This document shows positions 9,062 to 17,935 of a stretch of 64,000 nt of DNA, in pieces. The notes beneath the pieces are model-generated. The model was given only the letters and a program-made list of their open reading frames with translations, was not told the DNA's origin and did no database searches. The translations under genes were made by a program, and so were the position numbers. The stretch is from Gammaproteobacteria bacterium. Lineage in GTDB: Bacteria > Pseudomonadota > Gammaproteobacteria > Pseudomonadales > Azotimanducaceae. The stretch covers positions 63,656 to 127,655 of the forward strand of contig VYDB01000078.1 in NCBI GenBank assembly GCA_009843635.1, given 5' to 3'. Each line of letters begins with the position of its first letter. Position 1 is the first letter of the stretch.

Positions 9062-11509
9062 TTAAGCCCTAAGCCGCTTGCTGGCAGGATCGTAGGCCGG
9101 GGCATCGAGAATGCTCATCCGGCGCCGCTCGCCGAGCAGGCGGACTTGCAGATCGGTGCCGGGAGCGGCCAGAGCCGGCGGTACGTAGCCGAAACCCAAG
9201 CTCTTGCGAACGTAGTGGCCGTAGGCACCGGACGTGGTGACCCCGACGCAGCGTTCGCCAGTGAAAATCGGCTCACCGCCGCGCACATCCGAGTCCCCCG
9301 CTTCCACCTCGAAATAGATGAGCCGCAAGGGTTGCCCATCCGTTTGGGGCCCCGCATTGGCGGCCGCCTCGGCGGCGCGCAAGGTCGCCGCCTTGCCGAC
9401 GAAATCCGCCTTGTCGAGCTTGATGAAACGCGCCATGTCAGCTTCGAGCATGTTCACCTCGTTGGTCAATTCCGCGCCCCAACTTCGATACGCCTTCTCC
9501 ATTCTCAAGCTGTTGACGGCATACAAGCCGAAATTGGCGATGTCGAAAGCCGCGCCGGATGCCATGACAGCGTCGTACACCGCTTCCATATCCGCCATCG
9601 GAGGGTGCAGTTCCCAACCCAGTTCACCCACGTAGTTGACGCGCAAGGCCCGCACCGGCTTGCCCGCCACCTGGATTTCCTGGCCGCTCAGCCAACGGAA
9701 CGCACGGCTGTCGAGGGGGGCTGCGGTGAGCTTCGAGAGAATCTCCCGGGAACGTGGGCCAGCGAGCACCAAGACGCCGCGCTCATCGGTGACGTTGGCC
9801 ACCTGCACGCGCTCGCCCGGCCGTCGCGCCTCGCGCAGGCGGTCGAGATCGCGCACTTCGGCGGCAGCCGCGGAAAGCACGTAGAAGTGATCGTCGGCCA
9901 AGTGGGTGATGGTCAATTCGCCGCCGATGCGGCCTTGCTCGGACAGATGGTGGGTCAGCACGATGCCGCCGCCCTGGGGCATTCGGTTGGCGCAGACCCG
10001 GTTCAGGAAGGCGCGGGCATCGGGGCCGGTGACGTCGAACTTGGCGAAGCCGGACAGGTCGAGCGCACCGGCGCGTTCGCGGACCGCGAGGCATTCATCC
10101 CGAACCACTTCAAACAGGTTGTTGCGGCGGAAGCTCACGTCCTCTTCCCGGCCGTCCAACGAGAACCACTGGGGCCGCTCCCAGCCGAAGGTCTCCGTGT
10201 GGACGCCGCCTTGGGCAATCAGCTTGCCATGCAGCGGACTGGTGCGGACCTCGCGTGCGGCGGGCAATTCCTCCCCGGGCATCGGCGTGAAGTAGGTCCT
10301 AGCGTAGTCCTGACGGCCCTTCGCCTTCATGTAGCCGGCATCGGCGAAGGCCCCGAAGCGGCGGGGGTCGAAGCCGGTCATGTTGATCTCCGCATCGCCT
10401 TCCAGCATCCATTGGGCCAAGTACTTGCCGCAGCCCGCACCCTGGGCGATGCCGAAGGATGATCCGCAACAGAACCAGAAGTTGCGCAAGGCCCCGACGG
10501 GGCCGAGCAGCGGCGGGCCGTCGGCGCTGTGCGGTATGGCGCCGTTGACGATGCGCCGGATGCCAGCGGACTCAAAAATCGGTATGCGCCCCATCGCGCG
10601 TTCCAGCCAAGGCATCAGGCGCTCGAGGTCGTCGGAAAACAGTTCGCTGTCGGAATCCCAGGGCGGCAACCCCTCGGGCGGCCAGGCCTCGGCCAAATTG
10701 TCGTGCTCATAGATGCCGATCAGGCCGGATTGCTGCTCCTGGCGCAGATAGGCGGAAGCGTATGGGTCGCGAATGACGGGCACCTCCGTGTCGCGTCCGG
10801 CAAACTCCGCAACCGGTCCAGAAACCAGGTAGTGATGCTGGATGTTGCAGATCGGCGCATCGGCGCCGACCATCCCCGCCACCTGCCGGGCGTAGCAGCC
10901 CGCGGCGTTGACCACCTGTTCGGCAATCACCCGCCCCTGTTCCGTGATCACTTCCCACTCCCCGGACGGGCGGGCGTTGATGGCGGTTACCCGGTTGTGG
11001 CGAACGATTCGCGCGCCCATTTGCCGGGCGCCCCGTGCCATGGCATGGCAGAGCCCTGCCGGGTCGGCATGGCCATCGTCCGGCGTCCAGGCGCCGGCGA
11101 GCACGCCGTCCAGGTTCACGAACGGATGCAGTTCGCGAATCTTGCCGACATCAATGATCTCCATGGGGAAGCCCACGCTTTCCGCAATGCCGCGCACGGT
11201 TTCGAACCAATCGAGGTCACGCTGGGTCAACGCGAACCGAATGCTCCCCGACGTGTGCCAGCTCACAAACTGGCCGGTGATTTCCTCAAGGCGTTTGTAG
11301 AGCGAAATGCTGTAGTCGTGGATCTTGGCGAGGTTGTAGTTGCCCACGAGGTGGGGGCATTGGCCCGCCGCGTGCCAAGTGGATCCCGAGGTGAGTTCCG
11401 CCTTCTCGATCAGCAACGCGTCGGTGCAGCCCTGCTCGGCGAGGTGGTAGAGCAACCCAGCCCCCATGATGCCGCCACCGACAATGACTATGCGGGCTTG
11501 GTCGTCCAC
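9062..11509 (-). CDS. Second FAD-dependent dimethylglycine/sarcosine dehydrogenase-like protein
   Basis: 815 residues with the same DAO + FAO_M + GcvT layout as its neighbour: IVIVGGGIMGAGLLYHLAEQ, SGSTWHAAG with the FAD-linking His, and C-terminal GALDLSGFAKFDVTG and YVGELGWELHPP. GTG 11507-11509 is chosen as start because a strong GGGAGGGGG site lies just upstream; ATG 11528-11530 would add seven residues with no such site. The two paralogues differ across most of their length, so this is not a recent duplication; they may act on successive methyl groups or form a complex. The aldolase gene ends 82 bases upstream on the same strand. Confidence 0.85.
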   Translation of the reverse strand: MDDQARIVIVGGGIMGAGLLYHLAEQGCTDALLIEKAELTSGSTWHAAGQCPHLVGNYNLAKIHDYSISLYKRLEEITGQFVSWHTSGSIRFALTQRDLDWFETVRGIAESVGFPMEIIDVGKIRELHPFVNLDGVLAGAWTPDDGHADPAGLCHAMARGARQMGARIVRHNRVTAINARPSGEWEVITEQGRVIAEQVVNAAGCYARQVAGMVGADAPICNIQHHYLVSGPVAEFAGRDTEVPVIRDPYASAYLRQEQQSGLIGIYEHDNLAEAWPPEGLPPWDSDSELFSDDLERLMPWLERAMGRIPIFESAGIRRIVNGAIPHSADGPPLLGPVGALRNFWFCCGSSFGIAQGAGCGKYLAQWMLEGDAEINMTGFDPRRFGAFADAGYMKAKGRQDYARTYFTPMPGEELPAAREVRTSPLHGKLIAQGGVHTETFGWERPQWFSLDGREEDVSFRRNNLFEVVRDECLAVRERAGALDLSGFAKFDVTGPDARAFLNRVCANRMPQGGGIVLTHHLSEQGRIGGELTITHLADDHFYVLSAAAAEVRDLDRLREARRPGERVQVANVTDERGVLVLAGPRSREILSKLTAAPLDSRAFRWLSGQEIQVAGKPVRALRVNYVGELGWELHPPMADMEAVYDAVMASGAAFDIANFGLYAVNSLRMEKAYRSWGAELTNEVNMLEADMARFIKLDKADFVGKAATLRAAEAAANAGPQTDGQPLRLIYFEVEAGDSDVRGGEPIFTGERCVGVTTSGAYGHYVRKSLGFGYVPPALAAPGTDLQVRLLGERRRMSILDAPAYDPASKRLRA

Positions 11510-11611
11510 TGCACCCCCTCCCGTCTGCATAATGTGTCAAGGGTTCAAACCAATCCTTGCGCCGCCCGACTTCCTTGAACGCTTCCGCGACCAATCGCCG
11601 CGGCCACCACT

Positions 11612-12652
11612 CTACCTAGTGCTCTGCTTGGCGAGGTCGAGGGCCACATCGACGATCATGTCCTCCTGGCCGCCGACCATGCGCCGCCGACCGAGTTCGA
11701 CCAGAATTTCGCGCACGTCCATGCCGTAGTCCATAGCCGCCTTCTCGGCGTGGCGCAGGAAGGACGAGTAAACGCCAGCGTAGCCTAGGGAGAGGGTTTC
11801 CCGGTCCACCCGCACCGGGCGATCCTGCAGGGGGCGAACGAGCTCCTCGGCGGCATCCATCAGCCGATAAAGGTCACAGCCGTGCTGCCAGCCCTTGCGC
11901 TCCGCCGCCGCGATGAACACTTCGAGCGGCGCGTTGCCCGCCCCGGCACCCATGCCGGCCAAGGAAGCGTCCACCCGCCGCGCGCCAGCCTGCACCGCCA
12001 CGATCGAGTTGGCCACGCCCAAGGAGAGGTTGTGATGGGCATGCACGCCGCGCTCGGTCTCCGGCGGCAGGACGGCGTCGTAGGCTTCGAGCCGCTCGCG
12101 GTAGCCATCCATGTCCAGCGCCCCGCCGGAATCCGTGACATAGACGCACTGGGCGCCGTAGGACGCCATCAGCCCGGCCTGCTCCGCCAGCGCCTCTGGC
12201 TCGCTCATGTGGCTCATCATCAGGAAGCCGATGGTGTCCATGCCGAGTTCGCGGGCGATTTCGATGTGCTGCCTGGCCACATCCGCCTCGGTGCAGTGGG
12301 TGGCCACCCGAACCGAACGCACCCCGGCGGCATAGGCTCGTTTCAGCTCCTCCTTGGTGGCGATGCCGGGCAGGACGAGGGTAGTGACCACCGCCCGCTG
12401 CACAACGTCGGCCACCGCCTCGATCCACTCCCAGTCGGTGTGCGCGCCAAAGCCGTAGTTGAAGCTGCCACCATTGAGGCCGTCGCCGTGGGCGATCTCG
12501 ATGGCATCCACCCCCGCTTCATCGAGCGCCTTGGCAATGGCGGCGACCTGATCGACGCCGTATAGGTGACGGATGGCGTGCATGCCATCTCTGAGCGTCA
12601 CGTCCTGAACGTAGATTTTCTCCCGGGTGGGATCGGTGATCTTCCCGTTCAC
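11612..12652 (-). CDS. dmpG: 4-hydroxy-2-oxovalerate aldolase
   Basis: 346 residues, the normal length. It has the HMGL-like TIM barrel start [15 protein letters not shown], with the Arg-Asp of the metal/substrate site, and [13 protein letters not shown] with the two metal-binding His, plus the C-terminal communication domain. It cleaves 4-hydroxy-2-oxoacids into pyruvate and an aldehyde, which is channelled to the acylating dehydrogenase in an aldolase-dehydrogenase complex. The partner gene is directly upstream and overlaps by four bases (ATGA at 12649-12652). Close relatives act in meta-cleavage of phenols, biphenyl, phenylpropionate or steroids; substrate size is not predictable here. Confidence 0.92.
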   Translation of the reverse strand: MNGKITDPTREKIYVQDVTLRDGMHAIRHLYGVDQVAAIAKALDEAGVDAIEIAHGDGLNGGSFNYGFGAHTDWEWIEAVADVVQRAVVTTLVLPGIATKEELKRAYAAGVRSVRVATHCTEADVARQHIEIARELGMDTIGFLMMSHMSEPEALAEQAGLMASYGAQCVYVTDSGGALDMDGYRERLEAYDAVLPPETERGVHAHHNLSLGVANSIVAVQAGARRVDASLAGMGAGAGNAPLEVFIAAAERKGWQHGCDLYRLMDAAEELVRPLQDRPVRVDRETLSLGYAGVYSSFLRHAEKAAMDYGMDVREILVELGRRRMVGGQEDMIVDVALDLAKQSTR

Positions 12653-13581
12653 GCTGCCGCTCCATACTTGAGTTCGGCGATGCGCTGCGCCGTCGCCATG
12701 GCCGCCGAGGTCATGATGTCCAAGTTGCCAGCGTACTTCGGCAGGTAGTGGCCAGCACCTTCAACCTCCAGGAAGATCGTGGACTTGACGCCCTCGTAGG
12801 TGCCCATGCCGGGAATTCGCAACGGGGCGTTGCTGCCGAAACGCTCGAACTGCACCTTCTGCTTAAGGCGGTAGCCGGGGACGTACTGCTGAACCTCGCG
12901 CACCATGTCCTCCACGGAGGCTTCCAACGCATCGAGTTCCGCGCCGATGGATAGGGTATAGACGGTGTCGCGCATGATCATGGGCGGCTCCGCCGGGTTC
13001 AGCACGATGATGGCCTTGCCCCGTTCGGCGCCGCCCACCACCTCGATGCCGCGGGCGGTGGTCTCGGTGAATTCGTCGATGTTGGCGCGGGTGCCCGGCC
13101 CAGCGCTCTTGGAGGCCACCGAGGCGACGATCTCCGCGTAGGGCACCCGCGCCGCCACGCGGCGCACGGCGTGCACCATGGGGATGGTGGCCTGGCCACC
13201 GCAGGAGACCATGTTCACGTTGTCCTCGCCTAAGTGCTCGGCCATGTTGACCACCGGCACGCAGTAGGGACCGATCGCGGCTGGGGTCAGATCCACCAAT
13301 TGCTTGCGGTCGGCTTGGCAGGCGGCGTGATGCCGGGCATGGGCGGCCGCGGAAGTGGCGTCGAACAGGATCTGAACCTGGCGCCACTCGGGCAGCGCGC
13401 GAGCGCCCTCGATGCCGTCATGGCAGGTGGCCACGCCCCGCTCACGGGCCATGGCGAGGCCCTCGGAATCAGCCTCGATGCCAACCATTAGGCGCAGTTC
13501 GAGGCGATCGGGCGCCGCGAGGAGTTTCATCATCAGGTCGGTGCCGATGTTGCCCGACCCTAGGATTGCGCAGCCGATCAT
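12649..13581 (-). CDS. dmpF: Acetaldehyde dehydrogenase (acylating)
   Basis: 310 residues, full length for the family. It has the N-terminal Rossmann motif [12 protein letters not shown] and the catalytic Cys in [12 protein letters not shown]. It oxidises the aldehyde from the aldolase to acyl-CoA using NAD and CoA. It overlaps the hydratase gene upstream (ATGA 13578-13581) and the aldolase downstream, so the three enzymes are translationally coupled in the usual meta-cleavage order. Homologues are DmpF, MhpF, BphJ, TesF and HsaG. Confidence 0.92.
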   Translation of the reverse strand: MIGCAILGSGNIGTDLMMKLLAAPDRLELRLMVGIEADSEGLAMARERGVATCHDGIEGARALPEWRQVQILFDATSAAAHARHHAACQADRKQLVDLTPAAIGPYCVPVVNMAEHLGEDNVNMVSCGGQATIPMVHAVRRVAARVPYAEIVASVASKSAGPGTRANIDEFTETTARGIEVVGGAERGKAIIVLNPAEPPMIMRDTVYTLSIGAELDALEASVEDMVREVQQYVPGYRLKQKVQFERFGSNAPLRIPGMGTYEGVKSTIFLEVEGAGHYLPKYAGNLDIMTSAAMATAQRIAELKYGAAA

Positions 13582-14360
13582 GCGAATCGCGCCTCGGCTT
13601 CGCCGACCCCGGGCATGGACAATCGGAAGACGTCACCGGCGGCCGCATCCGCCAGCGGCACCAGCGAGCCCGACAGGATGATCTCGCCAGCTTGGAAGGG
13701 AATCCCGTACTCGCCCAAGGTGTTCGCCAACCAAGCCACCGCGTTTTCCGGCGCGCCCTGCACTGAGGCGCCGGAGCCTTCGCTCAAGAACTTCCCGTTC
13801 TTGGTGACCGTGACGCAAACGTCCTTCAGTTCAAGCCCGCTCACCGGCACCTCGTCACCGCTCAGAATGAAGACGCCGCAAGAGGCGTTGTCGGCAATGG
13901 TGTCGCAAATGCGGATGCGCCAGTCCTGAATGCGCGAATCGACGATTTCAAAGCAGGCCATCACCGATTCGGTGGCCGCCAGCACATCACCCGGCGTCAC
14001 CCCGGGGCCTTTGAGATCGCTCTTCAACCGGAATCCGATTTCCGCCTCCGCCCGGGGCGCAATGAGACCCTTGGTGTCCACCACCCCATCCCGGCACCAC
14101 ATGGCGTCGGTCAGAAAACCGAAGTCCGGCTGATCGATGCCCAGCATCTCCTGCACCGCCGGGCTGGTGACGCCGATCTTCTTGCCGATCACCCGCTCGC
14201 CAGCCGCCTCCCGCAGGCCCATGAAGGCGCGGCTGATCCGATAGGCATCATCAACCTCGATGCCGGGGTCTGTTTCGCTGATCGGTGCGATGGCGCGGCG
14301 CTCGCGCATCGCTTGATGCAGCGCTTGGGCGACTTCACTGATTCGCTGGGCACTCAGCAC
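13578..14360 (-). CDS. 2-hydroxy-dienoate hydratase (MhpD/DmpE type)
   Basis: 260 residues from GTG 14358-14360, the usual MhpD length, with GGAAG eight bases upstream; the frame is open to 14453 but that would overlap the MaoC gene. The fumarylacetoacetate-hydrolase-like fold is evident from the metal site segment [15 protein letters not shown] and the conserved [18 protein letters not shown]. It hydrates 2-hydroxypenta(hexa)-2,4-dienoate to the 4-hydroxy-2-oxoacid, the aldolase substrate. The related 4-oxalocrotonate decarboxylase shares this fold, but the tight hydratase-dehydrogenase-aldolase order favours the hydratase. Confidence 0.85.
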   Translation of the reverse strand: MLSAQRISEVAQALHQAMRERRAIAPISETDPGIEVDDAYRISRAFMGLREAAGERVIGKKIGVTSPAVQEMLGIDQPDFGFLTDAMWCRDGVVDTKGLIAPRAEAEIGFRLKSDLKGPGVTPGDVLAATESVMACFEIVDSRIQDWRIRICDTIADNASCGVFILSGDEVPVSGLELKDVCVTVTKNGKFLSEGSGASVQGAPENAVAWLANTLGEYGIPFQAGEIILSGSLVPLADAAAGDVFRLSMPGVGEAEARFA

Positions 14361-14416
14361 ACTAGCGGCTTCCAACCATTGCGAGCCGGGACTATTCCAC
14401 AGGGGCAGAGCCAATT

Positions 14417-14863
14417 CTAGGGGAAGAAGCGGCTTAAAGTGTCGGCCACGCAAGCTGGGCGGTCCTGGCCTTCGATCTCCACGGTCACCCGGACCAGAAC
14501 CTGCAGCCCGCCACCGGCCGGCTCGACGCTGACCAGCTCTCCCTTGCCGCGGATGCGGGAACCGACCCGCACGGGGCTCGGAAAGCGGACCTTCTCGCAG
14601 CCGTAGTTGACGCCCATGGAGGCATCGGCCACCGTCAGCAGATCGGGCATGAAACGGTTCACCAAGGAAAGCGTCAGGTAGCCGTGGGCGATGGTGGCGC
14701 CAAAGGGACCATCCGCCGCCGCTTGGGGATCAACGTGAATCCACTGATGATCGTCAGTCGCCTCCGCGAAGCGGTCGATGCGCGCCTGATCAATGACCAA
14801 CCACGCCGTCGGCCCCAACCGGGCACCGACTCGGCCAGCCAAATCTCCATAACTCACATTCAT
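14417..14863 (-). CDS. MaoC-like (R)-enoyl hydratase
   Basis: About 148 residues, single hot-dog fold. The hydratase motif is DDHQWIHVDPQAAADGPFG followed by IAHGYLTLSLV, giving the catalytic Asp and His of MaoC/PhaJ proteins. ATG 14861-14863 is preferred over an upstream TTG. Such enzymes hydrate trans-2-enoyl-CoA to (R)-3-hydroxyacyl-CoA. It lies 56 bases upstream of the hydratase gene in the same run, which suggests it works on CoA esters from the same substrate. Confidence 0.85.
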   Translation of the reverse strand: MNVSYGDLAGRVGARLGPTAWLVIDQARIDRFAEATDDHQWIHVDPQAAADGPFGATIAHGYLTLSLVNRFMPDLLTVADASMGVNYGCEKVRFPSPVRVGSRIRGKGELVSVEPAGGGLQVLVRVTVEIEGQDRPACVADTLSRFFP

Positions 14864-14956
14864 CCATCGAAGTCCATGCAATGGAATTCCAGAGGTGCTG
14901 TTGGTGTCCCGGCGCGGCGAAATCCTGTTCCACGCCAGCGACGAGGGCGGAGAAGG

Positions 14957-15649
14957 CTAACCGCCTTGCGGCCGCGCAGTCGCCGCGAACTGGGCCTGGA
15001 CTTGACCCATGTCGAAGTAGTCGCGCCAAGCGGCGATCTTGCCGCCGCTGACCTCGAAGACACCCATGACCGGGATTTCCGCCCAGACGCCGTTGACCTT
15101 GAACTTGTCCACCCGCTCGGTGAGCACCACGCCACCCTCGTCGGCGATGTTGAGGACGTCCCATTGCACGGCTTCGGAATCGCCCATGATCTGGGTCAAG
15201 ACGCTGCGGATGGCAGCCTTGCCCTGCGCGGCTTCCATGGGGATGTTGTGGTACACCGCATCCTCAGTGAAGCTGTCGACGACGGCGTCGAGGTCGATGC
15301 GGTTGAAGGCATCGATCAGTTCCAGAACCAAATCCCTCGCTTCGCTCATTTGCCCTCTCTTGCCTTGCTGTTGGTTGATGAATTCACTGTATTCCCGCCA
15401 AGCCTCCTGAAAGCCGCCGAGCCCTCGGCCCCGAGTGCCCGAGGTTTCCATGCCTTGGGCCACCGCTTGCTCAACGCGCTCGACAATGGCCGATGCCGCG
15501 GCCGCGTCCAAATCCAGGACCAACATGTCGGTGGCGGCACCGCCTTTGTGACCCGTAGGCTTCGTCAAGGGTGTGCCCGCCAAGGCATCGCGCAAGGGCG
15601 CCGCCAAGTCGGGCCGCCCCGCCAGGAGCTCCAAGGTCTGCCCAAGCAT
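14957..15649 (-). CDS. Limonene-1,2-epoxide hydrolase/SnoaL-like protein with an extra N-terminal domain
   Basis: The C-terminal part (from MSEARDLVLELI, ATG 15347-15349) is a limonene-epoxide-hydrolase fold with the catalytic set seen in that enzyme: Tyr and Asn in VYHNIP, Arg and Asp in ERVDKF, Asp in WRDYFD. It probably hydrates an epoxide; related folds act as steroid isomerases. The frame continues upstream without a stop for another 100 residues from ATG 15649, and conserved-looking sequence (DWTTYKARCDRPDAWSRW) extends further to a CTG at 15704-15706 behind AGGCGAG. That upstream part resembles an independent small domain I cannot name. It may be a fusion, or two proteins with an internal start at 15349. 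Confidence 0.65.
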   Translation of the reverse strand: MLGQTLELLAGRPDLAAPLRDALAGTPLTKPTGHKGGAATDMLVLDLDAAAASAIVERVEQAVAQGMETSGTRGRGLGGFQEAWREYSEFINQQQGKRGQMSEARDLVLELIDAFNRIDLDAVVDSFTEDAVYHNIPMEAAQGKAAIRSVLTQIMGDSEAVQWDVLNIADEGGVVLTERVDKFKVNGVWAEIPVMGVFEVSGGKIAAWRDYFDMGQVQAQFAATARPQGG

Positions 15650-15713
15650 CCAGCGTGACCAAGCATCGGGCCGGTCGCAGCGCGCCTTGTAGGTGGTCCA
15701 GTCCAGAGCTCGC

Positions 15714-16634
15714 CTATCGAATCGACGACCCGGTCAGGAGGCGGTAGGCCTCCTCGTAGCGGGCCACGCTGCGGGCCACCACTTCATCGGGCAGGGTGGG
15801 ACCGGGTGGCGTCTTGTCCCACTCGCCCGCTGCCACCACGGTTTCCAGGTAGTTGCGCACGATCTGCTTGTCGAAGCTCTCCTGCTCCCGGCCCGGCACC
15901 CATTGGTCGGCGGGCCAGAAACGGGAACTGTCGGGGGTGAATATCTCGTCGATCAGGATGGGGGTGTCCTGGCCCGGCAAGCGCCCGAACTCGAACTTGG
16001 TGTCAGCGAGGATGATGCCCCGCTCCAAGGCGTAGGCCCCGGCGCGGCGGTAGAGGCGCAACGTCGTTTCACCAAGCCACTCCATCAGTTCCCGTCCGAC
16101 GATTTCCACGCCTTGATCGAAGCTGATGTTCTCGTCGTGGCCGGTATCCGCCTTGGTTGAGGGGGTGAACAGCGGCTCCTCAAGCCGGTCGCTGTTCCTT
16201 AGGCCCGCCGGCAGGGCAATGCCGCACACCGAGCCGCTGGCTTGGTAGTCCTTCCAGCCGCTGCCGGTGATGTAGCCCCGCGCGATGCACTCGATGGGCA
16301 CCACCTCGGTCTTTCGGCACAGCATGATGCGCCCGGCAAGGGCCTCGCGTTCCGCCGCCGAAAGCCCCGGCACGTCGGCAGGGTCGGTGGATACCAGATG
16401 GTGGGGGGTGTCGGCGGCGAACAGATCAAACCAGAACTTGGAAATCTGGGTCAGCACCACCCCTTTGCCGGGCAGGCCGTTGGCCATCACCACGTCGAAG
16501 GCGCTGATGCGATCAGTGGCAACGATCAGCAAGGCCTCGCCGCCATCGTCCAAGGTGACATCATAGAGGTCGCGCACCTTGCCGCTGCGCTTGTTAGGGA
16601 GATTCAGGTTGGTTTCGAGCAACGCGTCTGTCAT
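15714..16634 (-). CDS. purC: SAICAR synthase (phosphoribosylaminoimidazole-succinocarboxamide synthase)
   Basis: 306 residues, the longer PurC form. It has KRSGKVRDLYDV (ATP site), the ATDRISAFDVVM signature, VPIECIARGYITGSGWKDY and the C-terminal DEIFTPDSSRFWP. It joins CAIR and aspartate with ATP in purine synthesis, in the cytoplasm. It lies 46 bases after the PLP-enzyme gene on the same strand. No other pur gene is near, and I see no purine riboswitch. Confidence 0.95.
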   Translation of the reverse strand: MTDALLETNLNLPNKRSGKVRDLYDVTLDDGGEALLIVATDRISAFDVVMANGLPGKGVVLTQISKFWFDLFAADTPHHLVSTDPADVPGLSAAEREALAGRIMLCRKTEVVPIECIARGYITGSGWKDYQASGSVCGIALPAGLRNSDRLEEPLFTPSTKADTGHDENISFDQGVEIVGRELMEWLGETTLRLYRRAGAYALERGIILADTKFEFGRLPGQDTPILIDEIFTPDSSRFWPADQWVPGREQESFDKQIVRNYLETVVAAGEWDKTPPGPTLPDEVVARSVARYEEAYRLLTGSSIR

Positions 16635-16680
16635 GGAACTCTCGTTAACTTATTGATTTGATATTCGTTTTAGAAAGCCC

Positions 16681-17913
16681 TCAAGCCGAACGACGTAAGG
16701 CTTGATCCAGGTCGTCAAGCAAGTCCTCGACCTCCTCGATGCCTAGCGAAATGCGGATCAGCGAGTCGTCGATGCCCATGCTCGCCCGGCGTTCCGCACC
16801 CATCTCATGGTAGATGGTATGGGCCACCGGGATGGCCAAGGTGCGATTATCGCCGAGATTGCTGGACTTGATGATGATCTTGAGGGCGTTCATGAAGGCC
16901 CAGATGTCTATGCCGGGGTCGAGTTCGAAGCTCAACAGCGCGCCTGGGCGCCGGAACAGCTCGGCGGCGCGGTCGAACTCCGGATGTTGCGGCAAGCCCG
17001 GGTAATAGACCCGGCGCACCTCGCTGCGTGCATCGAGGAACTCCGCCATGGCCTGGGCGTTGGCGCATTGCCGCTCCAAGCGCAGCGCCAAGGTCTCGGC
17101 GCCGATGGCGAGCTCGTGAGCCGCCTCCGGCGACAGCGCTGCGCCAAAGTCCCTCAAGCCCTTCTTCTTGATCTGGGTCAGCGCCCATAGCTGGGCGTCA
17201 GCGCCCTTGTAGCTGTCATAGATGTTGGGGAACGTCCGCCAATCGTAGGCGCCCATTTCCGTCACCGCTCCGCCGAGCGTTGTGCCGTGGCCGCCGATGT
17301 ACTTGGTGAGGCTGTTGACCACCAGGCTCGCATCCACCTTGCTCGACTGGAAGAGATAGGGTGAGGTCATGGTGTTGTCCACCACGTAGGCCAAGCCCCG
17401 CTCGCGGCACAGCGCGCCGATTTCCGCCAAGGCGGCGACTTGGGTGCGGGGATTGGCGATGGTCTCGACGAACACCAGGCGGGTGTTGTCCTGAACGGCC
17501 TCGGCCACTTGGTCCGCATCGGTGGCGTCCACGAAGGTCACTTCCAGCCCATGGCTGGCGAAGCTCATGAACAGGCTGTTGGTGTTGCCGAACAGAAAGG
17601 CGCTGGAAACAAAGTGGTCGCCACGCCGCAGCAGGGCGAAAAGGAGCGTGCCGATGGCCGCCATGCCAGTGCCGAAGCAGACGCTCGCAAGCCCCCCCTC
17701 CATGGCGGAGAGCTTGACCTGCAGCGCATCGACCGTCGGATTGACTTGGCGCCCGTAGGTGAACCCGGCTTGAGTGCCTTGAAACACTGCCGCCAGATCC
17801 CGCGCGTCATCGTAGCCGTAGGCCACGGTGGCGTGCACGGGCTTGTGCAGCGAGCCGTGCTTGATCTCGCTCAAGCGGTCGCTATGCACAATCTTGCTGG
17901 TGAAGCCCTTCAT
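16681..17913 (-). CDS. Cystathionine gamma-synthase family PLP enzyme (O-acylhomoserine sulfhydrylase type)
   Basis: 410 residues from ATG 17911-17913, chosen because GGAAG lies nine bases upstream and the frame before it runs into the GGDEF gene. It is a Cys/Met-metabolism fold: FTYGRQVNPTVDALQ substrate loop, FGTGMAAIG phosphate site, and NSLTKYIGGHG with the Schiff-base Lys. Members move sulfur or cleave C-S bonds (MetB, MetY, MetZ, methionine gamma-lyase). The family is clear; the exact reaction is not. It is 22 bases downstream of the GGDEF/EAL gene. Confidence 0.85.
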   Translation of the reverse strand: MKGFTSKIVHSDRLSEIKHGSLHKPVHATVAYGYDDARDLAAVFQGTQAGFTYGRQVNPTVDALQVKLSAMEGGLASVCFGTGMAAIGTLLFALLRRGDHFVSSAFLFGNTNSLFMSFASHGLEVTFVDATDADQVAEAVQDNTRLVFVETIANPRTQVAALAEIGALCRERGLAYVVDNTMTSPYLFQSSKVDASLVVNSLTKYIGGHGTTLGGAVTEMGAYDWRTFPNIYDSYKGADAQLWALTQIKKKGLRDFGAALSPEAAHELAIGAETLALRLERQCANAQAMAEFLDARSEVRRVYYPGLPQHPEFDRAAELFRRPGALLSFELDPGIDIWAFMNALKIIIKSSNLGDNRTLAIPVAHTIYHEMGAERRASMGIDDSLIRISLGIEEVEDLLDDLDQALRRSA

Positions 17914-17935
17914 GTTCGCACGCATCTTCCGCAGT

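Noticed and set aside
7772-10462. Long plus-strand open frame of 896 codons
   Set aside because: It is antisense to two clear flavoprotein genes; its His/Gly/Arg-rich translation matches no family and reflects codon bias of the real genes.
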